From positions 1-40,041 of the IMG/VR virus record IMGVR_UViG_3300021559_000019: DNA of 40,041 nucleotides; one strand, 5' to 3'. Position numbers and translations under genes: made by a program. How positions within the stretch are numbered: the stretch's first letter is position 1; the number at the start of each line of letters is the position of its first letter. A model generated the notes under the pieces. It ran no database searches and was not told the DNA's origin. It worked only from the letters and a program-made list of their open reading frames with translations. The DNA is from a virus. Below are positions 8,244-16,751 of this stretch, one piece after another.

Positions 8244-8651
8244 ATGGCATCTCGCGCAGAGGAATACGTAAAGTCCCATCTTATCCATACAGCTTGGAAG
8301 TATGGGCAGCATTACGGGGGAACGCCCGCAATGATGGCAATTCTTCACGTCCTTAAAGCAAGACAGCGGGCCGGATGGGGGACATATCTACACATTCTGG
8401 ATACCGTGGATAAGTGGCACGCAGCCCCACCTAAAACCACCACCCACGCAGACATTTGGGACAGGCGCTTTTTGAGTTTGTGGAATGAAATCGACGGGAT
8501 TTGCGACGATACGAGGCGCGACCCAGTGAATGGTGCGCTCTATTGGGGGGACACCACGGATATTCAATCAGACTGGTTCATGGAGCACGTTTGCCTTAAT
8601 CCGGAAAAGATTCGTTGTGCCGACATGGGATCGTTGACCTTTTGGCGCTGA
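8244..8651 (+). CDS. SleB-like cell wall hydrolase (putative)
   Basis: 135 aa. The layout resembles the phage cell-wall hydrolase/SleB-like group: 'MAILHVLKARQRAGWG' near the N terminus (a helix with A..HV...R...GWG), then 'DDTRRDPVNGALYWGD' in the middle and 'WFMEHVCLNPEK..CADMGSLTFW' at the end. No signal peptide, so export would need a holin or virion delivery. Follows the 97-aa gene after 17 nt. The last 88 nt are read antisense by the homing endonuclease frame ending at 8564. Family assignment is by motif memory and moderately sure. Confidence 0.5.
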   Translation: MASRAEEYVKSHLIHTAWKYGQHYGGTPAMMAILHVLKARQRAGWGTYLHILDTVDKWHAAPPKTTTHADIWDRRFLSLWNEIDGICDDTRRDPVNGALYWGDTTDIQSDWFMEHVCLNPEKIRCADMGSLTFWR

Positions 8652-9325
8652 TGCTTCTTTGACCGTTCGACTCCTTGTTCCGCGTTAGTCATCCATTTGC
8701 AGTTTTCAGGGCAGTAGTTTCCGATATCCCCGAACCGACCGAGCGACAAACCTTTTGGTTTTTCTTCCATGTCTCGCAAAAAGTTTGTATACCCTTCGGG
8801 GTTTTTAGAGTGCCATCTGTCGCACACGGAGATTCCAGCCGCCCCGTATGTTTTATAGTCTTGGTTATTGGGGTTGTTGCACCTATTGTTCATGGATTTC
8901 CATGACACATAGGTCGGGGTTTTCCGCATGTTTTTGGTGAACCCTTTGGTGCTGAAACACCCGCAATTAGAGTTTCTCTTGTCTCGTATACAAGGAACGA
9001 GACATTGTGTACTGCGCTTAATTGTGTTTCCGCAATCACATTGACAAAGCCACACAAATCGCCCGTTGCATCGTTCTGCGGTCGCGGCTATCACGACGAG
9101 TTTCCCAATTCGGGTTCCTACCAAGTTCCGGCTCTTTTTAGTCTTCTTGTTGAGGCAACCGCAACTCTGTACGTTTCCGGATTTAAGATTAGCTCCTCGA
9201 ACAGATTTTGTATTACCGCAAGAACATTGGCAGAACCAAAAGGGTCTGCCGCCGTCCGGTCTGGGATCGCGCCCTTTGACCGTCAGTTTTCCGAATGTTT
9301 TGCCCGTCAAATCTATTAGGTCCAT
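8564..9325 (-). CDS. HNH-family homing endonuclease with two zinc-ribbon modules, leaderless
   Basis: 253 aa from ATG 9325. Two DNA-binding zinc modules: residues 5-57 (DLTGKTFGKLTV...CQCSCG...SCGCL) and 68-123 (GTRIGKLVVI...CQCDCG...CGCF). The C-terminal part (137-215) matches phage HNH/AP2-type homing endonucleases (WKSMNNRCNN...YGAAGISVCDRW...GNYCPENCKWMT). The usual LDRIDNNGNY is here LGRFGDIGNY (195-204), so an acidic/His-equivalent site residue is replaced by Gly and activity may be lost. An in-frame ATG at 9361 lies in the promoter; 9325 is 7 nt after the -10 box, giving a leaderless mRNA. Its C terminus overlaps the plus-strand hydrolase gene antisense by 88 nt. Confidence 0.82.
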   Translation of the reverse strand: MDLIDLTGKTFGKLTVKGRDPRPDGGRPFWFCQCSCGNTKSVRGANLKSGNVQSCGCLNKKTKKSRNLVGTRIGKLVVIAATAERCNGRFVWLCQCDCGNTIKRSTQCLVPCIRDKRNSNCGCFSTKGFTKNMRKTPTYVSWKSMNNRCNNPNNQDYKTYGAAGISVCDRWHSKNPEGYTNFLRDMEEKPKGLSLGRFGDIGNYCPENCKWMTNAEQGVERSKKHQRQKVNDPMSAQRIFSGLRQTCSMNQSD

Positions 9326-9332
9326 AGCATGA

Positions 9333-9369
9333 AGTATAGCAAGTAATTTGTCATTTGTCAAGTTGACAA
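9333..9369 (-). promoter_or_regulatory. Consensus minus-strand promoter with perfect palindromic operator
   Basis: -35 TTGACA (complement of 9356-9361), 17 bp, -10 TATACT (complement of 9333-9338). The operator is the perfect palindrome TTGTCAAGTTGACAA (9355-9369). Start of the HNH gene is 7 nt past the -10. The plus-strand RHS gene begins 31 nt beyond the palindrome; no plus-strand -10 is seen at the mirror position. Confidence 0.78.
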
Positions 9370-9400
9370 AACCCGCCCGAATTCAAATCAAGGATTAACA

Positions 9401-12400
9401 ATGAAGTCTCTTATCAAACTGATGATGGTAGTGTGCCTGTGTGGAGTTGTTTACGGGCAGCGTGATGGTGTTCCGACTTTCATTCCCGCCGACACTTACG
9501 AAGTTGATACAATCAATTTGCTGACTTTAGCTCCCGTATTCAACATTCCAATTCTGTCCAAGAACGAATTTCTTCCTTTTGGGTATGTAGAGACTTCTAG
9601 TCAAGGATGTTCAGTGACCGGGAGCCCATCGGTTCTCGTATGCGGCAGCCCTAATGGGGCGGTTTTTAACGGATATTCTTCTGGTCTTTTGGGAACATAT
9701 GTCGTAGTGACGGGCGGTACGCAAAACGGCACTTGCCCCTACTACTCCGGATGGTACGTTGTTAGCGGCGATGGCTTGGATTACCATCCCGTAGCTTCTA
9801 CATACAGCCTTTATAAATGCAGCGGCCCGTCAAGTTTTACCGCCACTACTATTGATGGATCAGGATACACGCTGTCTGTGCACATGACCTCCGGTGTTGT
9901 GTCGGGCACCGTTACCTCTTCTTCCGGACGAAATGTGTCGGTGTCTTCCTTTACGCCTTCCGTTCCCTCGGGGGGACAGTCGTCTTCATCTTTAAGCGAG
10001 AGCGATTCTTTTGGTAACTCTCAAAGCAGTTCAGCCGGGGTGTATACCGACTCTCTGGGAGTCCAAACTCTTACCGCCACAAATAGCGGATTAAACCAGA
10101 TATTCACACAGTGGACCGATACGCAGGGAAACCCGCAGCAAATTACATGGACTCTCGTAACATCTCAGCTATCCATAAATTTGACCGGAGAAACATGCGC
10201 TAGTAATTGGTATAGTCGAGCTTTTTACCCGCTAACTTCTATAGGCTATCCTGACGGAACCTCCGTTGGAAATATTACATACGAACCGGGCTCCGGAGGC
10301 TCAGGTACAACTACCGGGAGAATTCAATCTTTCACGCTCCGAACAGGCGGGGTGATTTCTTATGCCTACAATACGCCGTGCAATAGTGCGGGCACGACTA
10401 ACTCGTTGACTAGAACTACCCCCGATGGTTCTACTGCCTACACAAAAGCAGTTGTGGTTCAAAACGGTTCCGAAATCACATACTCTACAACTGTTCTCGA
10501 TCCGGGAAAAAACAAAACTGTTTATTACTTTCCCGTGGTATCTGGAACGAGCTACGCCCCTGTTGTTAGTGAGATAGACAGATACCAAAATACGGGCACG
10601 GTATCGTCCCCCGTGTACACTCTTCTTTCTAAAGATGTCGTGTGCTATAACGGAGTCCAGACAAATTGCAGGGACACCGACCCGCTATACCCCATCACGC
10701 AAAGAGATACATACCACACAATCGGTGCGATGTCTACCAGTTCTCGGGTGAGCGAGACTTTTGATTCGTATGGAAATCGTGCCACCGTCGCCAACTACGA
10801 TTTCGGCGCATCGAGTTTCACCACAAAGACAACAACTACATACGGATCAAGTTGCGGGCCCAACGCAAACATAAACGATTTGCCGTGTGACGTGCTGACC
10901 ACCGATGGCGCACACAACCTTTCCGAAACGAAGTACACATATAATTCAAACGGAGCACCTCTCTCTAGTTCTCGATTGACGGGATCAACGTGGCTTACAA
11001 CGAACTACACTCCAAACGCCACGGGAACCATAGGAATTGTTCAAGAACCTAACGGACAAACCATCAACATTGGATGGGACGCTACGGGCACCAACGGCGG
11101 CTGTAACGGAATGTTGCCCACATGGACTTCCACAGTTCTAAGCGGCGTGACACTAAAAACCTCACAGACTTGGGATTGCAATACTGGTTTACCGTTAGTT
11201 AGTACCGACGTAAACGGAAACTCACCGCTTCCTAATCTGTACGACTCAATGCTTCGCACGTCGCAGGTGACTGATAATCTTCAAGCGTATCAGCTTTCTA
11301 TGCTCTATACGAGTAACACGGTTTCTATAGTTCCGTCATTTGGAACAACCAGCATGAAGTTTTTTGACGGCCTAGGGCGAGACGTTGTTTCTCAGCACAG
11401 GCAGACTCCGAGTTCTTCGAACTACGATACCGTGTCGTCGTCCTATGCGTTTTCTGGCCCAAATGCACAGGTCATTTCAAGTTCTCCGTGTACTCAAACG
11501 TGGGATACCTCCTGCACAACTAATTTCACCACTAGCGTAGTCAATCCTCTCGGGCTTCCGATATCCACTACCGATCCGCTCGGCGGGACTCTGACGTACG
11601 TCTACAACAAGAACGATGCTTCGGTTACGGTCGGCCCCGCACCTTCCGGAGAACATGTAAAAACCATCCAAACCGAAGTAGACGGTCTCGGCAGAACCAA
11701 ATCTGTCTGCACTTTGCAGACGAGTGGCGGCACGGCTTGTGGTCAGGCGATGGGCGGCTCTGGAATTCTCGATACTTACTCCTACTCGTTCGGGGCCGGA
11801 ACAGCAACTACGTCAGTGACTCGTGGAACTCAGACCCACACGACTACCGTGGATGCTTTGGGCCGACCTATTTCAGTCACTACGCCCGAGTCCGGAACCA
11901 CAACATATTACTATGACTCCGTTACTACCTCGGCATGTGGAACCGTAACTTCGGCAGGAACGCTATTAGAAATTAAAGACAATATAGGCAATTACTCCTG
12001 CTTCCTTCCAGACGGGGACGGGCGATACACATCAGTCGGAACCAACATCGCCAGCACTTCTCCATGCAAACGTTTCGCCTATGACAACGTGAACGGATTT
12101 TATGGGCAGGGATCTCCGACAGGGTACGTCGGAAATAATTTAGTGGGCCGCGTGGTAGAGGCGGAAACAGACGATTGCACTTGGCCGACTTCACCTGCGC
12201 ACATGTTGACTGATGAATGGTTCAGCTACGACGCAGACGGGCGAATGACAGATATGTGGGAATCTACGCCGCATTCCGGAGGATACTACCACACATCTGT
12301 TGCCTACAACCCTAACGGCACGATCAATGCGCTCAACGGCATTCCCGGCTACGACGCGTACACCTCCGGAGTTGACGGCGAGGGTCGCCCGAGTACCGCC

Positions 12401-14170
12401 TCGCAGGGCACAACTACTATTATCAACGGGGTTACCTACGACGCGGGCAGCCGTCCGCTTTCCGTACTCGTTGGAACTTCTGGCGACAGCGATACTTTTA
12501 CGTATGACGCCGTTGAGAAAATGAAGACCTACACGTTTTCCGTAAACGGCAAATCTGATGCCGGAGTATTGACTTGGGACCAAGACGGAACGCTGGGAAC
12601 TCTCGCAATTACCGACACATTCAACACCGGAGGGTCACAGACCTGCAATTTCGCCTACGATGACGTTGCCCGTTTAACCGATGATAATTGTGGATCGACC
12701 CTGTGGCACCAAACGTACAGTTACGATCAATACGACAATCTCACGAAGACCGGAAATCCCGGTACTTCTTGGAATCCCGGCTATAACACAGCAAACAACG
12801 AAATGGTGGGAAGTTCGTATGACGCCGATGGGCATCTCCTCTACGATGGCGTGAACACCTACTCGTGGGACGCCTACGGGAAACTATCAAGCGCACGTTT
12901 AGGCAATGGAACTCCGGTATGTGGACAGAGCGGTTCATACTGCGTTACCTATGATGCTTTTGGTCGGATCGTTGAGGCCTCTAGCGGCAGCAGCACGTAT
13001 GAATACCTATTCAGCCCTGTCGGGCGTGTAGCTACAACGAGCGGCGCAACCAATGTCTTCGAGTCTTTTTTACCTCTACCGGGAGGGCCATCTTTGAAGA
13101 TGACCGGACCCAATGGTAGCGGAACAAAAGTAATTATTCACAAAGATTGGCTCGGTTCTGGACGGTTAGGGACAAACTTTGGATCGAGAAATATGGCGTG
13201 GGATGCTGCACGCACTCCATACGGAGAAGCCTACGCTACTTCGGGAACTGTAAAACAGGATTTCACGGGCGATCTGCAAGACATCATGCCGGGATTGTTC
13301 GACACACCAAATCGGGAATTGGCAACCAACGCTTCTCGGTGGCTGTCTCCTGACCCGGCTGGTGCGAGTTGGAATGCGTATTCGTATCCTACAAATCCTA
13401 ATATTTCAACAGACCCGACAGGACTCTACGCCGGGGGTGTGGGGGCCGGGTTCCACTCTTGTCCGGCATATGGGGCTTGCGGCGATCTTACCGCTTTTGA
13501 TGAACCGTACTCCCAAGCTTTAACTATAACTATACCTAGTAGCCCTATGAGCGACATCATAGACTTCTTTATCGGGCAGGATAACAATAGCCCATCTGGA
13601 GCGCAAGCTACGGGAGCCTTGTCCGGAGAAGAACAATTTTCTCTGCTGCCCCGAGGAACCGATGCTCTAGGTATGATAGGTGACTTTCAGTGGCCCAATA
13701 GAGATTCCAACGCGCAGTTTCAATATGCAGGAGACGTAGCTGGAACTCTCGGTCTTCACGGCCCGCTATCCAACGGAGAGGATTGGTGGCAACGAATATC
13801 CGATACGATGTCGGCTGTTGCGTTGCTCGGAAATGGCAGAAACGTTGAGCCCCGATTGATGCCTGTGCTGGAAAAGAATCCTTTCAGCATTAACGAAACC
13901 ATAGACTTGATTGACCGTCTAAGTTCAGAAAACGGTGGCCTGACGGGTAACGGCGAACCCCTACCCTCGCAAGGGTCGGATGTGGAATTCTGGGATAAAG
14001 CTAGATACAGAGGCTCGCACGCAGATTCGTGGCAGTCGAAATGGGTTTCCTACGGAAACGAGGCTCCTACAACTTCGGCTTTCTATACTGGTTCGTTTAA
14101 GCCGGGGTATGCACCGTTGGATTCTAGCGTAATCCAACACCTTATAAATCTAGTGATTGGTTTGCAGTAG
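9401..14170 (+). CDS. Giant RHS/YD-repeat protein with signal peptide
   Basis: 1589 aa. Residues 1-19 (MKSLIKLMMVVCLCGVVYG) form a Sec signal peptide. Residues about 60-330 are a Ser/Thr-rich beta region; YD-type repeats (YDxxGR, YNxxG, YDADGRM, YDAFGRIVEAS) run from about 440 to 1215. The RHS core follows, with PNRELATNASRWLSPDPAG and ...STDPTGLY ending near residue 1343. A 246-residue C-terminal tail without recognised motif follows, the position of toxin domains in polymorphic RHS toxins; here the usual core peptidase motif is imperfect. Such proteins form hollow beta cocoons. In a virion operon it could be a tailspike or adhesin, or a cargo gene. ATG 9401 has AAGGA about 8 nt upstream. 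Confidence 0.88.
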   Translation: MKSLIKLMMVVCLCGVVYGQRDGVPTFIPADTYEVDTINLLTLAPVFNIPILSKNEFLPFGYVETSSQGCSVTGSPSVLVCGSPNGAVFNGYSSGLLGTYVVVTGGTQNGTCPYYSGWYVVSGDGLDYHPVASTYSLYKCSGPSSFTATTIDGSGYTLSVHMTSGVVSGTVTSSSGRNVSVSSFTPSVPSGGQSSSSLSESDSFGNSQSSSAGVYTDSLGVQTLTATNSGLNQIFTQWTDTQGNPQQITWTLVTSQLSINLTGETCASNWYSRAFYPLTSIGYPDGTSVGNITYEPGSGGSGTTTGRIQSFTLRTGGVISYAYNTPCNSAGTTNSLTRTTPDGSTAYTKAVVVQNGSEITYSTTVLDPGKNKTVYYFPVVSGTSYAPVVSEIDRYQNTGTVSSPVYTLLSKDVVCYNGVQTNCRDTDPLYPITQRDTYHTIGAMSTSSRVSETFDSYGNRATVANYDFGASSFTTKTTTTYGSSCGPNANINDLPCDVLTTDGAHNLSETKYTYNSNGAPLSSSRLTGSTWLTTNYTPNATGTIGIVQEPNGQTINIGWDATGTNGGCNGMLPTWTSTVLSGVTLKTSQTWDCNTGLPLVSTDVNGNSPLPNLYDSMLRTSQVTDNLQAYQLSMLYTSNTVSIVPSFGTTSMKFFDGLGRDVVSQHRQTPSSSNYDTVSSSYAFSGPNAQVISSSPCTQTWDTSCTTNFTTSVVNPLGLPISTTDPLGGTLTYVYNKNDASVTVGPAPSGEHVKTIQTEVDGLGRTKSVCTLQTSGGTACGQAMGGSGILDTYSYSFGAGTATTSVTRGTQTHTTTVDALGRPISVTTPESGTTTYYYDSVTTSACGTVTSAGTLLEIKDNIGNYSCFLPDGDGRYTSVGTNIASTSPCKRFAYDNVNGFYGQGSPTGYVGNNLVGRVVEAETDDCTWPTSPAHMLTDEWFSYDADGRMTDMWESTPHSGGYYHTSVAYNPNGTINALNGIPGYDAYTSGVDGEGRPSTASQGTTTIINGVTYDAGSRPLSVLVGTSGDSDTFTYDAVEKMKTYTFSVNGKSDAGVLTWDQDGTLGTLAITDTFNTGGSQTCNFAYDDVARLTDDNCGSTLWHQTYSYDQYDNLTKTGNPGTSWNPGYNTANNEMVGSSYDADGHLLYDGVNTYSWDAYGKLSSARLGNGTPVCGQSGSYCVTYDAFGRIVEASSGSSTYEYLFSPVGRVATTSGATNVFESFLPLPGGPSLKMTGPNGSGTKVIIHKDWLGSGRLGTNFGSRNMAWDAARTPYGEAYATSGTVKQDFTGDLQDIMPGLFDTPNRELATNASRWLSPDPAGASWNAYSYPTNPNISTDPTGLYAGGVGAGFHSCPAYGACGDLTAFDEPYSQALTITIPSSPMSDIIDFFIGQDNNSPSGAQATGALSGEEQFSLLPRGTDALGMIGDFQWPNRDSNAQFQYAGDVAGTLGLHGPLSNGEDWWQRISDTMSAVALLGNGRNVEPRLMPVLEKNPFSINETIDLIDRLSSENGGLTGNGEPLPSQGSDVEFWDKARYRGSHADSWQSKWVSYGNEAPTTSAFYTGSFKPGYAPLDSSVIQHLINLVIGLQ

Positions 14171-14341
14171 CTTTTCTATATACGAACAGGCCGGACATTC
14201 CAAATTGGAATGGTCGTGGTCGTGTGTCACGCCCGGAGGAAGAGAATCTATATTGGGGGGCTCATGTGGATGAGGCTTCTCGGCGTAGCGTGGGCCGAGA
14301 ACCTTCAGTTCTTCTTCCGTCAACGGTGGCAATGTTCTCAT
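14150..14341 (-). CDS. Small His-rich CPxC protein, leaderless
   Basis: 63 aa. Contains a HDHDHSN run and CPAC (about residues 50-53), so it may bind metal; otherwise hydrophilic. ATG 14341 is 6 nt after a TAGAAT -10 box with TTGACA 16 bp further upstream, which supports it as a real leaderless gene. It overlaps the RHS gene end by 21 nt antisense. Being next to an RHS gene it could be imagined as an immunity factor, but it is on the opposite strand under a different promoter type, so that is speculative. Confidence 0.6.
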   Translation of the reverse strand: MRTLPPLTEEELKVLGPRYAEKPHPHEPPNIDSLPPGVTHDHDHSNLECPACSYIEKLLQTNH

Positions 14342-14347
14342 TCCAAT

Positions 14348-14375
14348 ATTCTAACAAAGTGAAGGAAAATGTCAA
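14348..14375 (-). promoter_or_regulatory. Minus-strand promoter with half operator
   Basis: -35 TTGACA (complement of 14370-14375), 16-bp spacer, -10 TAGAAT (complement of 14348-14353), then 6 nt to ATG 14341. Only the left half of the palindrome is kept (TGTCAACTCCGAA). The -35 overlaps the stop codon of the HNH gene ending at 14372. Confidence 0.62.
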
Positions 14376-15181
14376 CTCCGAACTTGCAGGTTAAAAACGG
14401 CGGATTCGGGGAGAACGAACAGGCCGCGCCTAATCGCTTCTTGGCGTATCTCTTCGTCTGAGAACTTCGTAATGATCTTTCTTGGGCGCTGGTTATCACT
14501 CTGCTCCTTGGCCGTCGCCCATCGCACGTTTCCGGGCTCATAGTTGCCGTTATTGTTAATCCGGTCAAAAGTCCGGTCGGGTGGTTTCGGGCCTATTTCG
14601 TTTTCTACGTCTGTACGGAAAACAATAAAGGAATCCCGCCACTTTTTGCACATTACGATACCGCGACCGCCGTAATTTTCGTAGCTAATTTGATTGCCGT
14701 TTGTGGTGCGAGTTTTGATCCCATACCAAGTGGAGTAAAGAGGGTGCTTAGACCACCCCCGATGCTTGCCACAGTTTTTTATCGCTCCTGACCGAACTCG
14801 ACTAATAACGCATAGCCGTTCATTACCACACTCGCATCGAAACCACCAGCGAGACACAAGCTCCATCCGCTTCCCGTGTTTAAGCCAAATCGACTCCCCA
14901 CGACGGATTGCGGTCAGATTATGGAAACGACGCCCTGTATAATCCTTGTACTTTCCGAGATTGATTAGTCTTTTATTTTCTATTGCCAAGCATCCGCAGC
15001 TTTTCGTAACACCGCCAACAATCTGCCCACGGGCTACTAAACACTCGTTTCCGCAAGAACAGAGACACCGCCATTGACGGACTTTTTCTTTTCGGCTGCC
15101 ACGAAGTATAGTACCTCCCACTCCCAAAACTGTAAGCCTACCGAATATGCTTCCGGTTAGGTCTTTCCGTATAGTACCCAT
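14372..15181 (-). CDS. HNH-family homing endonuclease with two zinc-ribbon modules, leaderless
   Basis: 269 aa. Domain order as in the homing enzyme at 8564-9325: module 1 residues 6-64 (DLTGSIFGRLTV...CLCSCG...SCGCL), module 2 about 79-137 (DYTGRRFHNLTAI...FRCECG...NCGKH), then the nuclease part 148-225 with W..IKTRT, YGGRGIVMCKKW and the intact FDRINNNGNYEPGNVRWAT (205-223). Catalytic region therefore looks complete. ATG 15181 is 6 nt past a TATACT -10 box, so the transcript should be leaderless. It lies between the RHS gene and a tail-fibre gene, a typical homing position. Confidence 0.85.
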   Translation of the reverse strand: MGTIRKDLTGSIFGRLTVLGVGGTILRGSRKEKVRQWRCLCSCGNECLVARGQIVGGVTKSCGCLAIENKRLINLGKYKDYTGRRFHNLTAIRRGESIWLKHGKRMELVSRWWFRCECGNERLCVISRVRSGAIKNCGKHRGWSKHPLYSTWYGIKTRTTNGNQISYENYGGRGIVMCKKWRDSFIVFRTDVENEIGPKPPDRTFDRINNNGNYEPGNVRWATAKEQSDNQRPRKIITKFSDEEIRQEAIRRGLFVLPESAVFNLQVRS

Positions 15182-15187
15182 TAGATC

Positions 15188-15224
15188 AGTATAGATTATT
15201 ACGAGGAATTTGTCAAAGTGGCAA
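15188..15224 (-). promoter_or_regulatory. Consensus minus-strand promoter with operator
   Basis: -35 TTGACA (complement of 15211-15216), 17 bp, -10 TATACT (complement of 15188-15193), 6 nt to ATG 15181. The 15-mer is TTGTCAAAGTGGCAA (15210-15224), and bases 9-11 are the GTG start of the plus-strand tail gene at 15218. Confidence 0.75.
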
Positions 15225-16273
15225 CTCCAAATTTACAACTCGAAGGTGGCAATTTTCAGAATGCTTCTGGAGCCGTAATCGCTGGCGGAAAATTGTTGCT
15301 AACAATTTCGCACGACGAAAGTTATGCCAGCGGCCCCTCACAAATAGTTGGCGGGCAGAAATTTACTGTAACACTCGACAACAACGGAAACATTCCGGTT
15401 AGTCCGGCCTTCAAAGTGTACGATAATGCGGACCTCCTACCTAGCGGGAGCTTTTATATTGTCCGCTTGTTCGATTCTACCGGGGCAGAAGTTTGGGCCA
15501 GCCCGCAATACTGGACATTGCTAGCAAGCCCGAATCCTATAGACGTGGGAACGATTGTGCCTACGAACCCACCGGGCTCTGGGCTTAACTCGGGCGGGGC
15601 GACTCTACTTCTACAAACCAACGAAGTAAATAACGGTAGCCAGTCTCTTCTCGATCTGCACGCAGGAACCAACATAACGCTAACGGACAATGGTTCTGGC
15701 CGTGTGACGATTGCCTCTACGGGTGGTCCGACATTCAACACTACAGGACAGGGGTACTTCTTCGGGCCGGGAATCTTTGAACCAATCTCTGTCGTCACTC
15801 GCACCACAGGCGCGAGTTGGGTGGCGGCTCCTAATACGGTTTACGTAATTCAGTTCACTATGCACGTTAGCTTCCAAGTAAGTAAGTTTTCGATCAACGT
15901 CATTGGGAATGCAATCGGGAAACACGCGGGCTTCGGAATCTATTCGGCGGACGGGAACACGAAGTATGTGGATTCAGGAGCGATGAGCGTCGGGAGTATA
16001 GCTATTGTCACGTCCTCGATTTCGCCCGTTACACTCTCGCCCGGAACATATTTTTGGGCACAGACATCGGACGGATCAACCGCACAAATCAATATTTCTA
16101 CGTCGGCTGGCACGAACGATGTGGCACTGATGAACGCCAACGCATCCTTCCCGCGATATGCTTTGGCCGCTAACGCCTCGGCTGCCGGAGTCTTGCCCGC
16201 TACGTTAGGGGCCTTGACTGCTGCGTCCGGAGTAACCCTTTTCGATACCGCCTTAGTGATGATGGAGCCGTAA
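15218..16273 (+). CDS. Tail fibre / receptor-binding-like protein
   Basis: 351 aa, GTG start inside the palindrome with GAGGA 10 nt upstream. The N-terminal 110 residues resemble the beta-sandwich found at the base of phage fibres (ASGAVIAGGKLLLTISHD; SGSFYIVRLFDSTGAEVW). Residues about 130-170 contain LLLQTNEVNNGSQSLLDLHAG followed by TLTDNGSGRVTIAS, a motif seen in fibre or baseplate proteins next to a shaft. The rest is a Ser/Ala/Gly-rich head with beta character. Being the last large gene before the convergent boundary and next to the RHS protein, it is probably part of the adsorption apparatus. Confidence 0.65.
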   Translation: MATPNLQLEGGNFQNASGAVIAGGKLLLTISHDESYASGPSQIVGGQKFTVTLDNNGNIPVSPAFKVYDNADLLPSGSFYIVRLFDSTGAEVWASPQYWTLLASPNPIDVGTIVPTNPPGSGLNSGGATLLLQTNEVNNGSQSLLDLHAGTNITLTDNGSGRVTIASTGGPTFNTTGQGYFFGPGIFEPISVVTRTTGASWVAAPNTVYVIQFTMHVSFQVSKFSINVIGNAIGKHAGFGIYSADGNTKYVDSGAMSVGSIAIVTSSISPVTLSPGTYFWAQTSDGSTAQINISTSAGTNDVALMNANASFPRYALAANASAAGVLPATLGALTAASGVTLFDTALVMMEP

Positions 16274-16569
16274 TGCAACCCACCTTCTTAACCATACTAA
16301 AACAATACCTCGATACTCTCCAATGGCCTGTGATTGCTATCATGGGAATCACAGGTGCTTGGAAAGCACGAGGTATTTGGCAAGATTATTGTTTGCGGGC
16401 AGACCGCGCCGAAGCCCGTGATATCAAGACAGCAGAGACTATCGAGCTTCTGGCTACCAACCATATACCACACTTGCAGATGGCTATAGAGACAAACACA
16501 GCGGCAGTCAAGGAAATGCAGGGTGATATCAAACTGGCTATTGCGACTCGCCCGCATCACGGGGATTAG
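16273..16569 (+). CDS. Small membrane-associated phage protein
   Basis: 98 aa, coupled to the fibre gene by TAATG. An N-terminal hydrophobic stretch (about residues 17-30, LQWPVIAIMGITGAW) precedes an amphipathic Ala/Glu/His helix (TIELLATNHIPHLQMAIETNTAAVKEM). Single-membrane-segment small proteins at the end of phage late operons often belong to lysis, but no holin or spanin signature is definite here. Ends with a 4-nt convergent overlap with the first early-strand gene. Confidence 0.55.
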   Translation: MQPTFLTILKQYLDTLQWPVIAIMGITGAWKARGIWQDYCLRADRAEARDIKTAETIELLATNHIPHLQMAIETNTAAVKEMQGDIKLAIATRPHHGD

Positions 16570-16751
16570 TACGGTATATCGCACTCGGGCAGCGGCTCAT
16601 CATCGTCACAACTCATAACGGTTGCGGATACTGAATCAAAATTGGGATAGTTGGCTACTTCTTGCGTAGCCTTATCTCGGGCTTCCTGTTCGTTTTCAGC
16701 ATCGACCGTGACGCAGGTTTCTGCTTCGACAAGAACGAAATAGCTTTTCAT
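16566..16751 (-). CDS. Small acidic protein, last gene of the early block
   Basis: 61 aa, strongly acidic (VDAENEQEARDKATQEV; SCDDDEPLPECD). Begins MKSYFVLVEAETCVTVDAEN..ARDKA, a pattern common in short phage proteins of the 'beta-beta-alpha, EA.D.A' type whose function is unknown. Start overlaps the HNH gene stop as ATGA. Ends convergently with the last virion gene, sharing 4 nt. Confidence 0.6.
   Translation of the reverse strand: MKSYFVLVEAETCVTVDAENEQEARDKATQEVANYPNFDSVSATVMSCDDDEPLPECDIPY

Noticed and set aside
16560-16580. Bidirectional terminator at the convergent late/early boundary
   Set aside because: The genes overlap by 4 nt and no stem with T-runs on either side is visible.
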